From NCBI GenBank assembly GCA_020426065.1, contig JAGQQT010000018.1, positions 1 to 17,573 on the forward strand: 17,573 bases of DNA, written 5' to 3'. This DNA is from Planctomycetaceae bacterium (lineage in GTDB: Bacteria > Planctomycetota > Planctomycetia > Planctomycetales > Planctomycetaceae). Below, piece by piece: positions 7,334-16,200 of this stretch (positions within the stretch are counted from its first letter, which is position 1; the number at the start of each line of letters is the position of its first letter). The position numbers and the translations under genes were made by a program. Under the pieces are notes generated by a model. The model saw nothing but the letters and a program-made list of their open reading frames with translations. It made no database searches and was not told the DNA's origin.

Positions 7334-7969
7334 TCAGTCGAGTCGTTTGACTTCGATGTTGCGGAAGTAAACTTTGCTGTGCGGGTCATGAGCCTGCAGG
7401 GCAAAGGTTCCGGAGGAGATGACACGGTCAAAGCCTTGGCCGGGCTGTGCTCCGGGGGGTTCGTAATAATCGACACAGACTTTTCCGTTGATGATGGTCT
7501 GAACGTGATTCCCTTTCACGATGATCTTGTAATCAAACCACTCATTATCGACGGCCGGGGCAATATTCAGGATATTTGACACTCCGTAAATGGAACCGGT
7601 TTTCTTGGGGTCCTTTTCGTAGGTGTTGTTCACCTGGCACTCGAAACCCGCTTTGGGCCAGCCCTCTTCCTGGTAAACCGTGTGGAAGTAGATTCCTGCG
7701 TTGCTGTTGGGTTCGGTCATAACCTGGCACTGGAATTCAAAATCCTTAAAGGGTTTGTCCTGGCCGACATAAAACAGGTGGCTGCGTTCGCCGTTGCAGA
7801 CAAACGCCCCGTCTTCAATTTTCCAGCTGTCTTGATTTTCGCTGGCTTTCCAGCCATTGAAAGTTTTGCCGTCCATCAGCGAAGTGAATCCTTCTTCTGC
7901 CTGGACCTGGGGAGGCTGGGGCAGGAGAAACATGCCAGTGGCAAACAGAGTCATCAGAGTCAGTCGCAC
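7334..7969 (-). CDS. Secreted DUF1080 protein (3-keto-disaccharide hydrolase family)
   Basis: This 211-residue protein begins with a Sec signal peptide, MRLTLMTLFATGMFLLPQPP, with likely cleavage after VQA (residue 24). The rest is a single concanavalin-like DUF1080 domain. The family landmarks are FTSLMDGKTFNGWK near the N-terminus, WKIEDGAFVC, FKDFEFQCQ, SNAGIYFH, GFECQV and a final strand IEVKRL. DUF1080 domains are greatly expanded in planctomycetes, and some family members cleave 3-keto-glycosides; activity here is not shown. The start is GTG at 7969, supported by AAGGAG (complement of 7976-7981) 6 bases upstream. The gene stands alone, between a terminator and a divergent sulfotransferase gene. 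Confidence 0.92.
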   Translation of the reverse strand: MRLTLMTLFATGMFLLPQPPQVQAEEGFTSLMDGKTFNGWKASENQDSWKIEDGAFVCNGERSHLFYVGQDKPFKDFEFQCQVMTEPNSNAGIYFHTVYQEEGWPKAGFECQVNNTYEKDPKKTGSIYGVSNILNIAPAVDNEWFDYKIIVKGNHVQTIINGKVCVDYYEPPGAQPGQGFDRVISSGTFALQAHDPHSKVYFRNIEVKRLD

Positions 7970-8154
7970 AAAGTACTCCTTGGTGGGAAATGAGGAATAA
8001 TTCGGGTATGGTGATGGCTTGAGTTACGGTGTTCGGACCATCATTCAACAATCCGTTATACTCAGGCGGCGGGGGTGTTGCCATCCTCTCCCGGAAAAAC
8101 TGTACCGACTTCCTCACGAACCGAATTCACATACCTGCCCAGATCAGATTGCTC

Positions 8155-9318
8155 ATGACCAGAAACTCAGCCGACAAACCCAAACCGGTCCGCAATTCCC
8201 AGAGAGGGCTCGTGATCTGGCATGGTATGCGGGTCCGGGAGTTTGTGAAGCTGATTCGGGTGGGGGCGGAACTGCACTGGACACAGTTGCATCGGATTAT
8301 CCCCACACTGTTTATGACCGTGCACAATTCCATCTGGGCACCCGTTGAGAAGCTGCGGTTCGGGCGTAAAATTGCCGAGACGAAAGTTCAGCCGCCCGTT
8401 TTCGTGCTGGGGCACTGGAGATCCGGGACAACGCTGCTGCACAACCTGATGACACTCGATGACCGGTTCACGTATCCGAATCTGTATGAATGCATCTTTG
8501 CTCATCATTTTCTGACGACAGAAGCCGTCATGTCCCGGTTGACCAGTTTTCTGGTTCCCAAACGACGCCCAATGGACAACATGCAGACCGGCTGGAATCT
8601 TCCCCAGGAAGATGAAATGGCTCTATTGTTGACGACAACTTATTCACCGTATCGGAATCTGGCCTTTCAGGGGCATCGGGAACGATATGAGGATTACTTT
8701 GACTTCAAGCATGCCGATCCGAAAGAGCGTGCAGAGTGGAAAGAAGCTCTGCTGAACTTCGCCAAAAAACTGACGATCAGGCAGAACAAACCAATCATTT
8801 TCAAATCGCCTGGCCATACCTATCGGATTCAGATTCTGCGGGAACTGTTCCCCGATGCGAAGTTTATCTACATCCACCGGCATCCGTATGAAGTGCTCCG
8901 CTCAACCATTCACCTGCGGGGGATCATGTTCCAGACGAATGCACTGGGGCGATTAAACCTGCAGAGTCATGAAGAACTGATTTATCAGGCCTATGAGCAG
9001 TGCATTCACACCTATGAAACGGACAAGGCAGAAATTCCAGCAGGGAATCTTGCGGAAGTCCGGTTTGATGATCTGGAACAGGATCCGGTGAGTCATCTCG
9101 AACGGATTTATGGCGAATTGAACCTCCCGGACTTTGAACATGTTCGGCCTCTCATCCAGAAGTACATGGATGGTCAGAAGGAGTATCGCAAGAATCAGTT
9201 CGCAACCGATGCTGAACTGGCAGAAGTGGTCAATACCAGGATGAAGTTTGTCCTGGACCAATACGGCTACGATGAAGTAAAGCTTCAGGAGCAAAGCAAA
9301 GCGGCATTACCAGGGTAA
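8155..9318 (+). CDS. Sulfotransferase (Sulfotransfer_3-like, PAPS-dependent)
   Basis: This 387-residue protein carries both PAPS-binding signatures. The 5'-phosphosulfate loop is VFVLGHWRSGTTLLHNLM (about residues 82-99), and the 3'-phosphate site is FIYIHRHPYEVLRS with Arg242 and Ser250. FKSPGHTYRI before it matches the family's conserved 'KSP' segment. The probable reaction moves sulfate from PAPS to a glycan, lipid or other hydroxyl acceptor; the acceptor cannot be read from sequence. The open frame extends back to a GTG at 8029, but residues before ATG 8155 look unlike coding sequence, so 8155 is preferred, even though no clear Shine-Dalgarno precedes it. Its last 12 bases overlap the end of the convergent STAS gene. 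Confidence 0.88.
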   Translation: MTRNSADKPKPVRNSQRGLVIWHGMRVREFVKLIRVGAELHWTQLHRIIPTLFMTVHNSIWAPVEKLRFGRKIAETKVQPPVFVLGHWRSGTTLLHNLMTLDDRFTYPNLYECIFAHHFLTTEAVMSRLTSFLVPKRRPMDNMQTGWNLPQEDEMALLLTTTYSPYRNLAFQGHRERYEDYFDFKHADPKERAEWKEALLNFAKKLTIRQNKPIIFKSPGHTYRIQILRELFPDAKFIYIHRHPYEVLRSTIHLRGIMFQTNALGRLNLQSHEELIYQAYEQCIHTYETDKAEIPAGNLAEVRFDDLEQDPVSHLERIYGELNLPDFEHVRPLIQKYMDGQKEYRKNQFATDAELAEVVNTRMKFVLDQYGYDEVKLQEQSKAALPG

Positions 9319-9708
9319 ATGCATTTCTGCCGCCGGGATATTGGGGTAAAGCGTCCACTTGGCCCGTTTGTGGTTTGGCTGGAGCTGCATCAGGGAGTCG
9401 ACCATCTGCATCAGCTCCTGCGAGATATTTGTGATTACGGCATTTCCATCCAGATCCCGGCAGCGATATGTCAGATCGACCAGAATCGAGACGAGGATGG
9501 AATCAATCGCCAGGCATTGCTCGAAGTCAAACAGCACCATGGGTTCGGGAGACTCTCCCAGCAGTTTGTAGAGGCGATTAAACTCGTGGTGCCGGGATTC
9601 ATAGCTGTGCAGCACAGGATTCTGCGTCAGCCGGTAAATCTGATAGGATCCGCGGGGGATGATTTCGAATATCGGATCATCACCGCGAAGAGCATAGGCT
9701 CCAAACAT
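9307..9708 (-). CDS. STAS-domain protein (anti-sigma factor antagonist-like)
   Basis: This 133-residue protein has a STAS-like core at about residues 56-120: PMVLFDFEQCLAIDSILVSI corresponds to the central strand and the 'DS' loop (Asp69-Ser70), then LVDLTYRCRDLDGNAVITNIS and a final helix. In SpoIIAA/RsbV proteins the Ser after this Asp is the phosphorylation site, so Ser70 is the candidate switch residue. An extra N-terminal segment of about 50 residues (FEIIPRGSYQIYRLTQNP...) precedes the core. No partner anti-sigma kinase is nearby. The 3' end overlaps the sulfotransferase gene by 12 bases, tail to tail. The Shine-Dalgarno is weak. A 176-base gap separates it from the ABC ATPase gene upstream. 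Confidence 0.65.
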   Translation of the reverse strand: MFGAYALRGDDPIFEIIPRGSYQIYRLTQNPVLHSYESRHHEFNRLYKLLGESPEPMVLFDFEQCLAIDSILVSILVDLTYRCRDLDGNAVITNISQELMQMVDSLMQLQPNHKRAKWTLYPNIPAAEMHLPW

Positions 9709-9884
9709 TGGCTGGCCTGGGAGAAGGTGAGTCTGAAAACAACAAGGCTGAAGGCCTGATGCTTACTCATTTGCAAAAGAGTGGTCTACATCAAAAATTC
9801 AGGCCAGATTCAACTAAAACTCGCAAAGGTTTAACAATACGGCCAAGGCAGTTCAAGTAAGGCCTCGTCTGGAGACACTCAAGC
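9709..9884. other. Gap between the STAS gene and the ABC ATPase gene
   Basis: No gene and no hairpin with a T-run was seen here. It may contain the promoter of the STAS gene on the minus strand, but no convincing hexamers were found. Confidence 0.4.
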
Positions 9885-10640
9885 TCAGGTCTGTTTCAGC
9901 AGTTCCTGTCGGATATGGTCCCGGAACTCAACGAAGGGAAGGGAACTGCGCAGTTCCGGTCGAATCTGAATCCATGGAGGCTGGTGGCGGGCAGAGATTT
10001 TTCCCGGTTTGCCGGACATGACCAGCAGTTGTCTGCTCAAATAAACGGCTTCACCCAGGTGATGGGTCACCATCACGAACGCAAAGCCGAATTCCTGCTG
10101 CCAGGCCAGCAGGTCTTCATTGAGTTGCTCTCGGAGCAGGTCATCCACGGCAGCAAACGGTTCATCGAGCAGTAGTAGAGGAGGATCGAGCAGCAGGGCA
10201 CGGGCAAATGCGACTCTCATCTTCATCCCGCCCGAGAGCATTCGCGGATATTTGTGGACATCTTCTCGGGCCAGCCCCACCCGCTCCAGCAGGTGGAGTG
10301 CTTTGGCTTCATCAAACCGGCAGTCAACCAGTTCACAGGGGAGTTTGAGATTGTCCAGCACTGTTCGCCAGGGAAGGAGTCGGGGATCCTGAAACACCAT
10401 GCCGATCTGACCAGCCATACTGGCATTTTGACCCTGAAAAGTCCGTTCTCCTCGGGTGGGATCCAGCAGCCCGGCAATCACCCGCAGCAATGTCGACTTT
10501 CCGCAGCCGGAGGCACCCACAATTCCCAGTGCATCTCCAGCGGAGAGTGAGAGGGAGACTTCCGCCAGGATTTCCTGTTTTGCCTGCGGGTAGCGGAAGT
10601 GAACCTGTTTCAGCTCCAGCAGAGGAGCTGCCATGGTCAT
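9885..10640 (-). CDS. ABC transporter ATP-binding protein (SsuB/TauB/nitrate type)
   Basis: This 251-residue ATPase has all motifs intact: Walker A GASGCGKST (42-50), Q-loop VFQDPRLLPW with Gln84, signature LSGGM (135-139), Walker B LLLLDEPFAAVD with Glu160, and the H-loop THH (193-194). The VFQDPRLLPW motif and the LSGGMKMR variant are typical of importers for sulfonates, taurine, nitrate and related compounds. The substrate cannot be set, and neither the permease nor the binding protein is in the window. The start is ATG 10640, whose last two bases are shared with the pepT stop (ATGA); AGGAG lies 8 bases upstream. A longer in-frame extension to 10721 lies inside pepT and is not needed. Confidence 0.92.
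   Translation of the reverse strand: MTMAAPLLELKQVHFRYPQAKQEILAEVSLSLSAGDALGIVGASGCGKSTLLRVIAGLLDPTRGERTFQGQNASMAGQIGMVFQDPRLLPWRTVLDNLKLPCELVDCRFDEAKALHLLERVGLAREDVHKYPRMLSGGMKMRVAFARALLLDPPLLLLDEPFAAVDDLLREQLNEDLLAWQQEFGFAFVMVTHHLGEAVYLSRQLLVMSGKPGKISARHQPPWIQIRPELRSSLPFVEFRDHIRQELLKQT
10637..10640 (-). promoter_or_regulatory. ATGA stop/start overlap coupling pepT and the ABC ATPase gene
   Basis: On the minus strand the start ATG (10640-10638) of the ABC gene overlaps the TGA stop (10639-10637) of pepT. With the AGGAG site just upstream inside pepT, this is the standard arrangement for translational coupling. It shows that the two genes share an mRNA. Confidence 0.9.
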
Positions 10641-11869
10641 GATGCCGACTCCTGCCCCCAGCGTCTGGCCAGTTCCACCAGAACCATCTTGGCGGTTTCC
10701 ATTTCGATTTCGCTGGTCCACTCCAGAGGACTGTGGGGATTATGCTGGCCGGAAGAGAGATTGGGTGTCGGCAGTCCTTTGGCAGTCATCAGTGAACCAT
10801 CTGTCCCACCCCGGATGATATCGAGATGTGGTTCCAGGCCAGCAGCGGAAGTGGCTTCGATGGCAAACGCCAACGCACGTGGTTCCTTTCTCAATCCTTC
10901 CCGCATGTTTCGGTACTGGTGTTTGATCTCGATGGTGATTCTGGCCAGCGGGAATTCATTTCGCAGACCTTCGGCAATGGATTCGAGCAGTTGTGCCTGC
11001 CGGGAGAGTGCTTCTGTTTCGAAATCACGCAGGATCAGCCGGGCAGAAGCAAATGCTACTCCCCCTTCCACGTGATAAGGATGAATGAATCCTTCGCGGT
11101 CGTCCGTCGTTTCCGGGCTGAGGGTGCGTTGCGGAAGTCGATCCAGAAATGCTGACAGGATACGAATTGCATTGACCATGGCATCCTTGCCGACAGAGGG
11201 ATGCGTATTGATGCCCTGGACTTTCACCAGTGCCTGATCCGCCGAGAATGTTTCACTGTCGACTCGGCCCCGGCCATCACTGTCGAGAGTATAGGCACAG
11301 ACAACATCCACCTTGTCGATTTCCAGGTGATCGGTGCCGCGGCCGATTTCTTCATCCACCGTGAAGCAGAGGCGAATCGGTCCGTGTGGGATTTCCGGAT
11401 GCTGCAGCAGGTAGTCGGCAGCGGCCATGATGACTGCCACTCCGGATTTGTCATCCGCACCCAGCAGTGTGGTTCCGTCTGTGGTGATGACGGTTTCACC
11501 AATGAGTTGCTGCAGTTCGGGATTTTCTGCCACGGTCAGGACGCGTGACGGATCTCCGGGAAGCACAATGTCGGAACCATCATAGTTCTCATGGACAACC
11601 GGGCGGACATTTTTTCCGGAGAACTCCGGGGAGGTATCGACATGTGCCACCCAGGCGATCGCCGGGCTTTTCATCGTTCCGGGAAGAGTTGCGATCAGAA
11701 CGCCATATTCCGAAAGCGAGACATCTTTCAGTCCCAGTTCACGGCATTCCTGCTCCAGCACGCGGGAGAGATCGAGCTGTTTGGCTGTGCTGGGAGCGGA
11801 GGGAGAGGTTTCATCGGACTGAGTATCAATCTGAACGTACTTGAGGAAACGTTCGAGCAGTGTCGGCAT
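10637..11869 (-). CDS. pepT: Peptidase T (tripeptide aminopeptidase)
   Basis: This 410-residue M20B metallopeptidase removes the N-terminal residue from tripeptides in the cytoplasm. It aligns end to end with E. coli PepT. The N-terminus MPTLLERFLKYVQIDTQS matches MDKLLERFLNYVSLDTQS, which fixes the start at ATG 11869 rather than the upstream GTG at 11881. The two-zinc site is complete: His76 and Asp78 in HVDTSP, Asp139 in LLGADDKSG, the Glu173-Glu174 pair in TVDEEIGRG, Asp196 in YTLDSDG and His379 in HNPHSP. The substrate-binding IRGGTDGS loop is also present. It is the middle gene of a leftward operon: 45 bases after the MBL-fold hydrolase gene, and overlapping the ABC ATPase gene by ATGA. 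Confidence 0.95.
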   Translation of the reverse strand: MPTLLERFLKYVQIDTQSDETSPSAPSTAKQLDLSRVLEQECRELGLKDVSLSEYGVLIATLPGTMKSPAIAWVAHVDTSPEFSGKNVRPVVHENYDGSDIVLPGDPSRVLTVAENPELQQLIGETVITTDGTTLLGADDKSGVAVIMAAADYLLQHPEIPHGPIRLCFTVDEEIGRGTDHLEIDKVDVVCAYTLDSDGRGRVDSETFSADQALVKVQGINTHPSVGKDAMVNAIRILSAFLDRLPQRTLSPETTDDREGFIHPYHVEGGVAFASARLILRDFETEALSRQAQLLESIAEGLRNEFPLARITIEIKHQYRNMREGLRKEPRALAFAIEATSAAGLEPHLDIIRGGTDGSLMTAKGLPTPNLSSGQHNPHSPLEWTSEIEMETAKMVLVELARRWGQESAS

Positions 11870-11914
11870 GGGTGGTCTCACTGATTAGATTTTCAGGCAG
11901 AACAGATCTGTGGG

Positions 11915-12799
11915 TTACATCCACAAAACAACCCGTTCCCTCAGATGGTCTGGGAGTTTCTTGAGGACGGTCCGTTTGAGATGTTCCAGATGATATCGAG
12001 TACTGAAGTGACCTAAAATGATCAATTCATTCTGAAACCGGTCCGCCCGCTCGATCAGGTCATCCAGGTGGGTATGGCCGAACTTGTGGATTTTCTGGCG
12101 GCGATGTTCGGGGCGGAAGAAGGTCATTTCGGTAATCAGAATTTTGGCCTGATAGATTTCTTCCGCCACGTCGAGTCCATCTGGAGCGGTATCCCCGAGA
12201 TAGGCCACAAGGGGAGTGCGGATTTCCTGCGTCACTTCCGTGCCGCTCAATCGCAGATCCCGAATCTCCTCTCCTTTCAGGCCATGGTATTCCGCTTTCA
12301 GTTTTCTCCGTCGATCCCACACGACATAGCCGACGGACGGAACGGTATGAAACGTTTTGGTGACCGTGACAACATGCTCGCGTGAGAGTTCCAGTTCATC
12401 GCCCGGCTGGACGCCAATCAATTCACATACCATTCGTCCCCGGTCGAGCCGTTGCCAGGCGCGCAGCAGACGTTCGGTATCTTCACGAACTTCTTCCGGA
12501 AGATAAATGACCGGGGGATCCATCTTCATCATTCGCCTTCGAGCCACAAAGGCCGGCAGGGCAGCCATGTGATCCAGGTGAGCATGGGAGATAAAACATG
12601 TACTGGTCCCCATAAAAGCCCAGGGGCTACCCCCCAGGTCGAAGAGAATCTTCAGTTCGGGAATTCGCCAGTAAGTCTGCACCGCTCCCCGGGAATAGCC
12701 TTCAACACTGAGGCCACCATGCACGACCGTCCTGAGGGGAAGGTTATTGACAATCGGTTCCAGTTCCGTGGTCTCGTCAATGGGGGACGTGTCTTCCAT
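11915..12799 (-). CDS. RNase Z-like metallo-beta-lactamase-fold hydrolase
   Basis: This 294-residue MBL-fold enzyme has the metal motif SHAHLDH (His72, His74, Asp76, His77), His151 in [11 protein letters not shown], Asp203 in YLGDT, Glu224 in TEMTF, the pair HTH (242-244), and His264 in LGHFSTRY. The HFSTRY ending and the GYVV...GDT...E.TF order are hallmarks of tRNase Z (RNase Z/ElaC). A conventional RNase Z carries AHST where this protein has GHTHLDD. It may process tRNA 3' ends, or be a relative with another substrate. It is probably the first gene of the operon with pepT and the ABC ATPase. No Shine-Dalgarno is visible before ATG 12799. Confidence 0.85.
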   Translation of the reverse strand: MEDTSPIDETTELEPIVNNLPLRTVVHGGLSVEGYSRGAVQTYWRIPELKILFDLGGSPWAFMGTSTCFISHAHLDHMAALPAFVARRRMMKMDPPVIYLPEEVREDTERLLRAWQRLDRGRMVCELIGVQPGDELELSREHVVTVTKTFHTVPSVGYVVWDRRRKLKAEYHGLKGEEIRDLRLSGTEVTQEIRTPLVAYLGDTAPDGLDVAEEIYQAKILITEMTFFRPEHRRQKIHKFGHTHLDDLIERADRFQNELIILGHFSTRYHLEHLKRTVLKKLPDHLRERVVLWM

Positions 12800-13212
12800 A
12801 AGGTGTCATTCAACTTCAGTTCAGCTGTAATAAAGCCCGCGATTTTCAGCGGGAGAAATCGGTTCCATCAGGTGATTGACAGAGTGGGTGGGAGCAGGTT
12901 CAACCGATTTTCGCTCGCCAAATTCATCCGTCCGAGGCATGCAGAGGTAAATAAATCCTGAATGGAATCCGGGAATTTATCAAATTCAGGAAACAATCGC
13001 ATGTTTAATCGCGTCAGACCGTCAGATAAACTGGAGACTGCGCTTGAGTCCCCCGACGGATGACCACTGCGGGAAGGCCTGAGTGTTTCATTGCCTGTGA
13101 TGTCTGCTGTCAGTGTGTGCACTGGCTGCAGATCGCACCGGAATGGTGGAATATTGTCCAATTGGATATTGCCACCACAAACCAATTCCTAATTCATGCT
13201 CAGGATGCTGTG
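12800..13212. other. Divergent control region between the MBL-fold and giant-protein genes
   Basis: These 413 bases separate two divergent operons and should hold promoters for both. No clear -35/-10 pairs were found. A small hairpin CCCGC (12836-12840) / GCGGG (12849-12853), without a T-run, lies in the likely leader of the MBL-fold gene. The frame of the giant protein is open back to an ATG at 13060, but the 51 extra codons lie before a clear signal peptide and are Cys/Trp-rich. They are therefore treated as non-coding leader. Confidence 0.45.
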
Positions 13213-16200
13213 ATGATGGCTCAAAAAACTGCGGACTGGCCTTCGTTTCAACGATTTTCTCTCATCAGAACCATCCTGCAGACCTCTCTGGCATGCCTTC
13301 TGGCGTTTCAGTTCTGTCAGGTGCAGGTTGCAGCCCAAGAGAATCCTCCGGCAGCAACAGTACCGCCCGCAGAGGCCAAGGCTCCGGCAGAACGCCCGGT
13401 TGATCATCTGATTTATATCCCCTACGAACGGTTGAGCGATGTCATCGACCGGTTCAAATCGAAGGTGGTGCTCTCCTATGCTGAGTATCTGGAACTGATG
13501 AAGCGGGCCGAGCAGGCCACTCAGGAAGGACCGGCCAGTGTGGCCGTGATGACCAGCGCCAACTATCAGGCAGCGGTTTCAGGAGAAACGGCCACAATCA
13601 CCGCGACCTTCCAATGCCAGTCTCTAGTGCCGAAATGGGGGCGGATTCCAATCTCTCTGGGGGATGCCGCTGTGGGCGAAGTCAGCGCAGCGGATGGGAA
13701 AAAGGTCATTCTGCAGGGAAACAGTGATGGAAACTATACGCTGCTGTTTCCGGAAGCGGGCGATTACACGATTACACTGAAGCTGCTCAAGAAGATTACT
13801 CAGTCACCTTCGGGGCCCGCTCTGGAATTGACGGTACCGACGACTGGCGTGACGACGTTTGAGCTGACAGTTCCCAAATCGAGTCAGAAGGTCACAATCT
13901 CTCCCCGGCACATTCAGAGCCCCGTGGCAGAACCGGCTGCAGAAGGCCAGACCAAGATTGCGGTCAGCCTGGGAGCGGTCGAGAAGATCGTTGCCAACTG
14001 GGTACCCGATATGAGTGATCGGCCCGAGATGGAACTGCTGACAAACGTCACTAACAATCTCGAGATCACGATTGCGGATGGTTTGATTCACACGCAGGCC
14101 AAACTCGCTTACCGGGTGTTGCGGGGTGAACTGCAGAGCCTGCAGATTGTTGTGGCTCCAGAGGATCGGATTCTGGATCTGACCAGCAGTTCCCGCCTGC
14201 AGGGCTGGACGGTCGCCAAGGAAGAGAATCGTCAGGTCATCACTGTCAATTTTCTCTCTCCAGTGCTCGATCAGTGTACGATCGATCTGCATACCGAACG
14301 CTCCCTGCCGGAAGGCCCCCTGGCCCTGGCCGGCGTGAGCGAGGATGGAAAAGTTTCAGGGATTCACAGTCTGGACGTCACCCGTGAACAGGGGCAACTG
14401 CAACTGCAGACCGGTGAAGAACTGATGATGATCGTCAATGAGCAGTCTGGGCTTGTGCGGAGCGATCTGGGGGAACAGAACGCGTCCAAAACAGCTTACC
14501 GTTACTTTTCCCGTAACTTTTCTTTCATCGTCCAGGTCAAACCGGTTGAGCCAATTGTGGATGTCCAGCAGGACACGGTCTTTGCATTCCGGGAACAGCG
14601 GATCGATGTATCCTGCTATCTGAACTATCGAGTGACGAAGGCCGGGATTTTTCAGCTGCCGGTGCAGTTGCCGGACCAGTTTGAACTGTTAGGCGTATCG
14701 TCCCCGGCGATGTCGGAATATCAATACGATTCTGCGAGCAAAAAACTCAATGTCCTGCTCAAGGAGCGGACCCAGGGAGACATTGCGGTTGTGGTGCGAG
14801 GCCGGGTTCCGCTTTCGGTGGATGCAGGAGATACCGGAGAGGCATCGCTGGAAAATCTGCCACAGCTCATTCCGCAGAACGTACGTCAGGATGAAGGGCG
14901 CCTGATTGCCGCGACCATTGAGGCGATCGAGCTGATCGCCAACGAAGAGCAGATCAAAAATGCCCAGGCGATTCCCACTGATGGAATTCCGCATCAAATC
15001 CCTGATGCCCAGATTCGGGCAGTCTGGCAATATCAGACTCGGCCGGTCACGATTCCGGTTCGGCTGCTGAGAAGGCCAACCCGACTGATTTCCCAGACCG
15101 CTTCCAGCATTCAGGTTCAGCCAGCCGGAATTCGGGTCAGTGCCAATATCGATTTCGTGGTGCAGTTTGCTGGAATCGATACGTTCCGCATAGCTGTTCA
15201 GAAGTCCGTCAGTGATCGGACTGAGATTGAAATCGCCAACAATAACAGTGTTCCCATCCAGCAGCAGTCCAAGGCCCCGCTGGACGAAAACAGCCCCTGG
15301 ATGATCTGGACAATTCAGACGCAGCGTCCGGTCACGGGGCGGCAGCAGTTCCGAATCACCTATGAAATCCCTTATTCCGCCAGTCTCAACACAGTCGATA
15401 AACAGGATGCCGTCCAGCCACCGTTATCGTTGTTATTGCCTTACCCGCTGGGAGGATTGCAAAAAGGTGAAGAGCAGCTGCCACTGTCCCGGTCGACTGG
15501 TGAAGTCGTCGTGCAGAATGATCCAGCACTTTCAGTCGGAGTGCAGGGTTCCGGTGAAGGGCTTGAGCCGATTGATGTCCGGGAATTGACGCTGCTTGCC
15601 CGGGATGGACACCAGGCATATCGCTATGCATCACCCCGATTCGAAGATCCCATCCTGCTGAACCTGGCGATTTCCCGATACGAAGTTGCCCAGGTAATCA
15701 GTACGGTCGTGGCTCGTTCCCTGTGTGAGTTTGTGGTCGGGAAGTCGGCAGATATTTCCATTCGTTCCCAGATGGTGATTCGTACCAGTCAACGGCAGCG
15801 ACTGATGATTCAGCTGCCGGAATCTGCCCAGCCGATGGTCGTACAGATCGACGGAGAAACCCGTCAGCTGCAACGGGGAGATGCTTCACAGACTCCGGGC
15901 TGGACCAATTATGTCGTCAATGTCAGTCGGTCCAAGGATTCGAGTGAAAACTTCGTATTGCTGCTGCAATACCTGATGCAATCCAATCCGATCTCAACAA
16001 GTACCATGCGGGGCGGGCTGCTGTTGCCCGTTCCCCGATTGCTGAACGCTCCGGGCAGTCAGGCTGTGGTTCAGGAAACCCGCTGTATTGTCTGGATTCC
16101 AAAAGGATATGTGCCGGTTTCGGCTCGAAGCCCTTATGAGCGTTGGGGAGTCGGGCCATCTGGAACCCCGTTCGACAGGCTGACTCCAGATACCCATCGC

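Noticed and set aside
8056..8062. TTATACT as a -10 element for the sulfotransferase gene
   Set aside because: The hexamer is good, but no acceptable -35 lies 16-18 bases upstream, so it is not called as a promoter.
9319..9759. 146-codon open frame on the plus strand after the sulfotransferase
   Set aside because: It is the complement of the STAS gene, which shows a conserved Asp-Ser loop and fold pattern; the plus-strand product shows none.
13060..13212. Longer start for the giant protein at ATG 13060
   Set aside because: The 51 added residues are Cys/Trp-rich and would bury the signal peptide. ATG 13213 has CAGGA at 7 bases and puts the signal sequence at the N-terminus.
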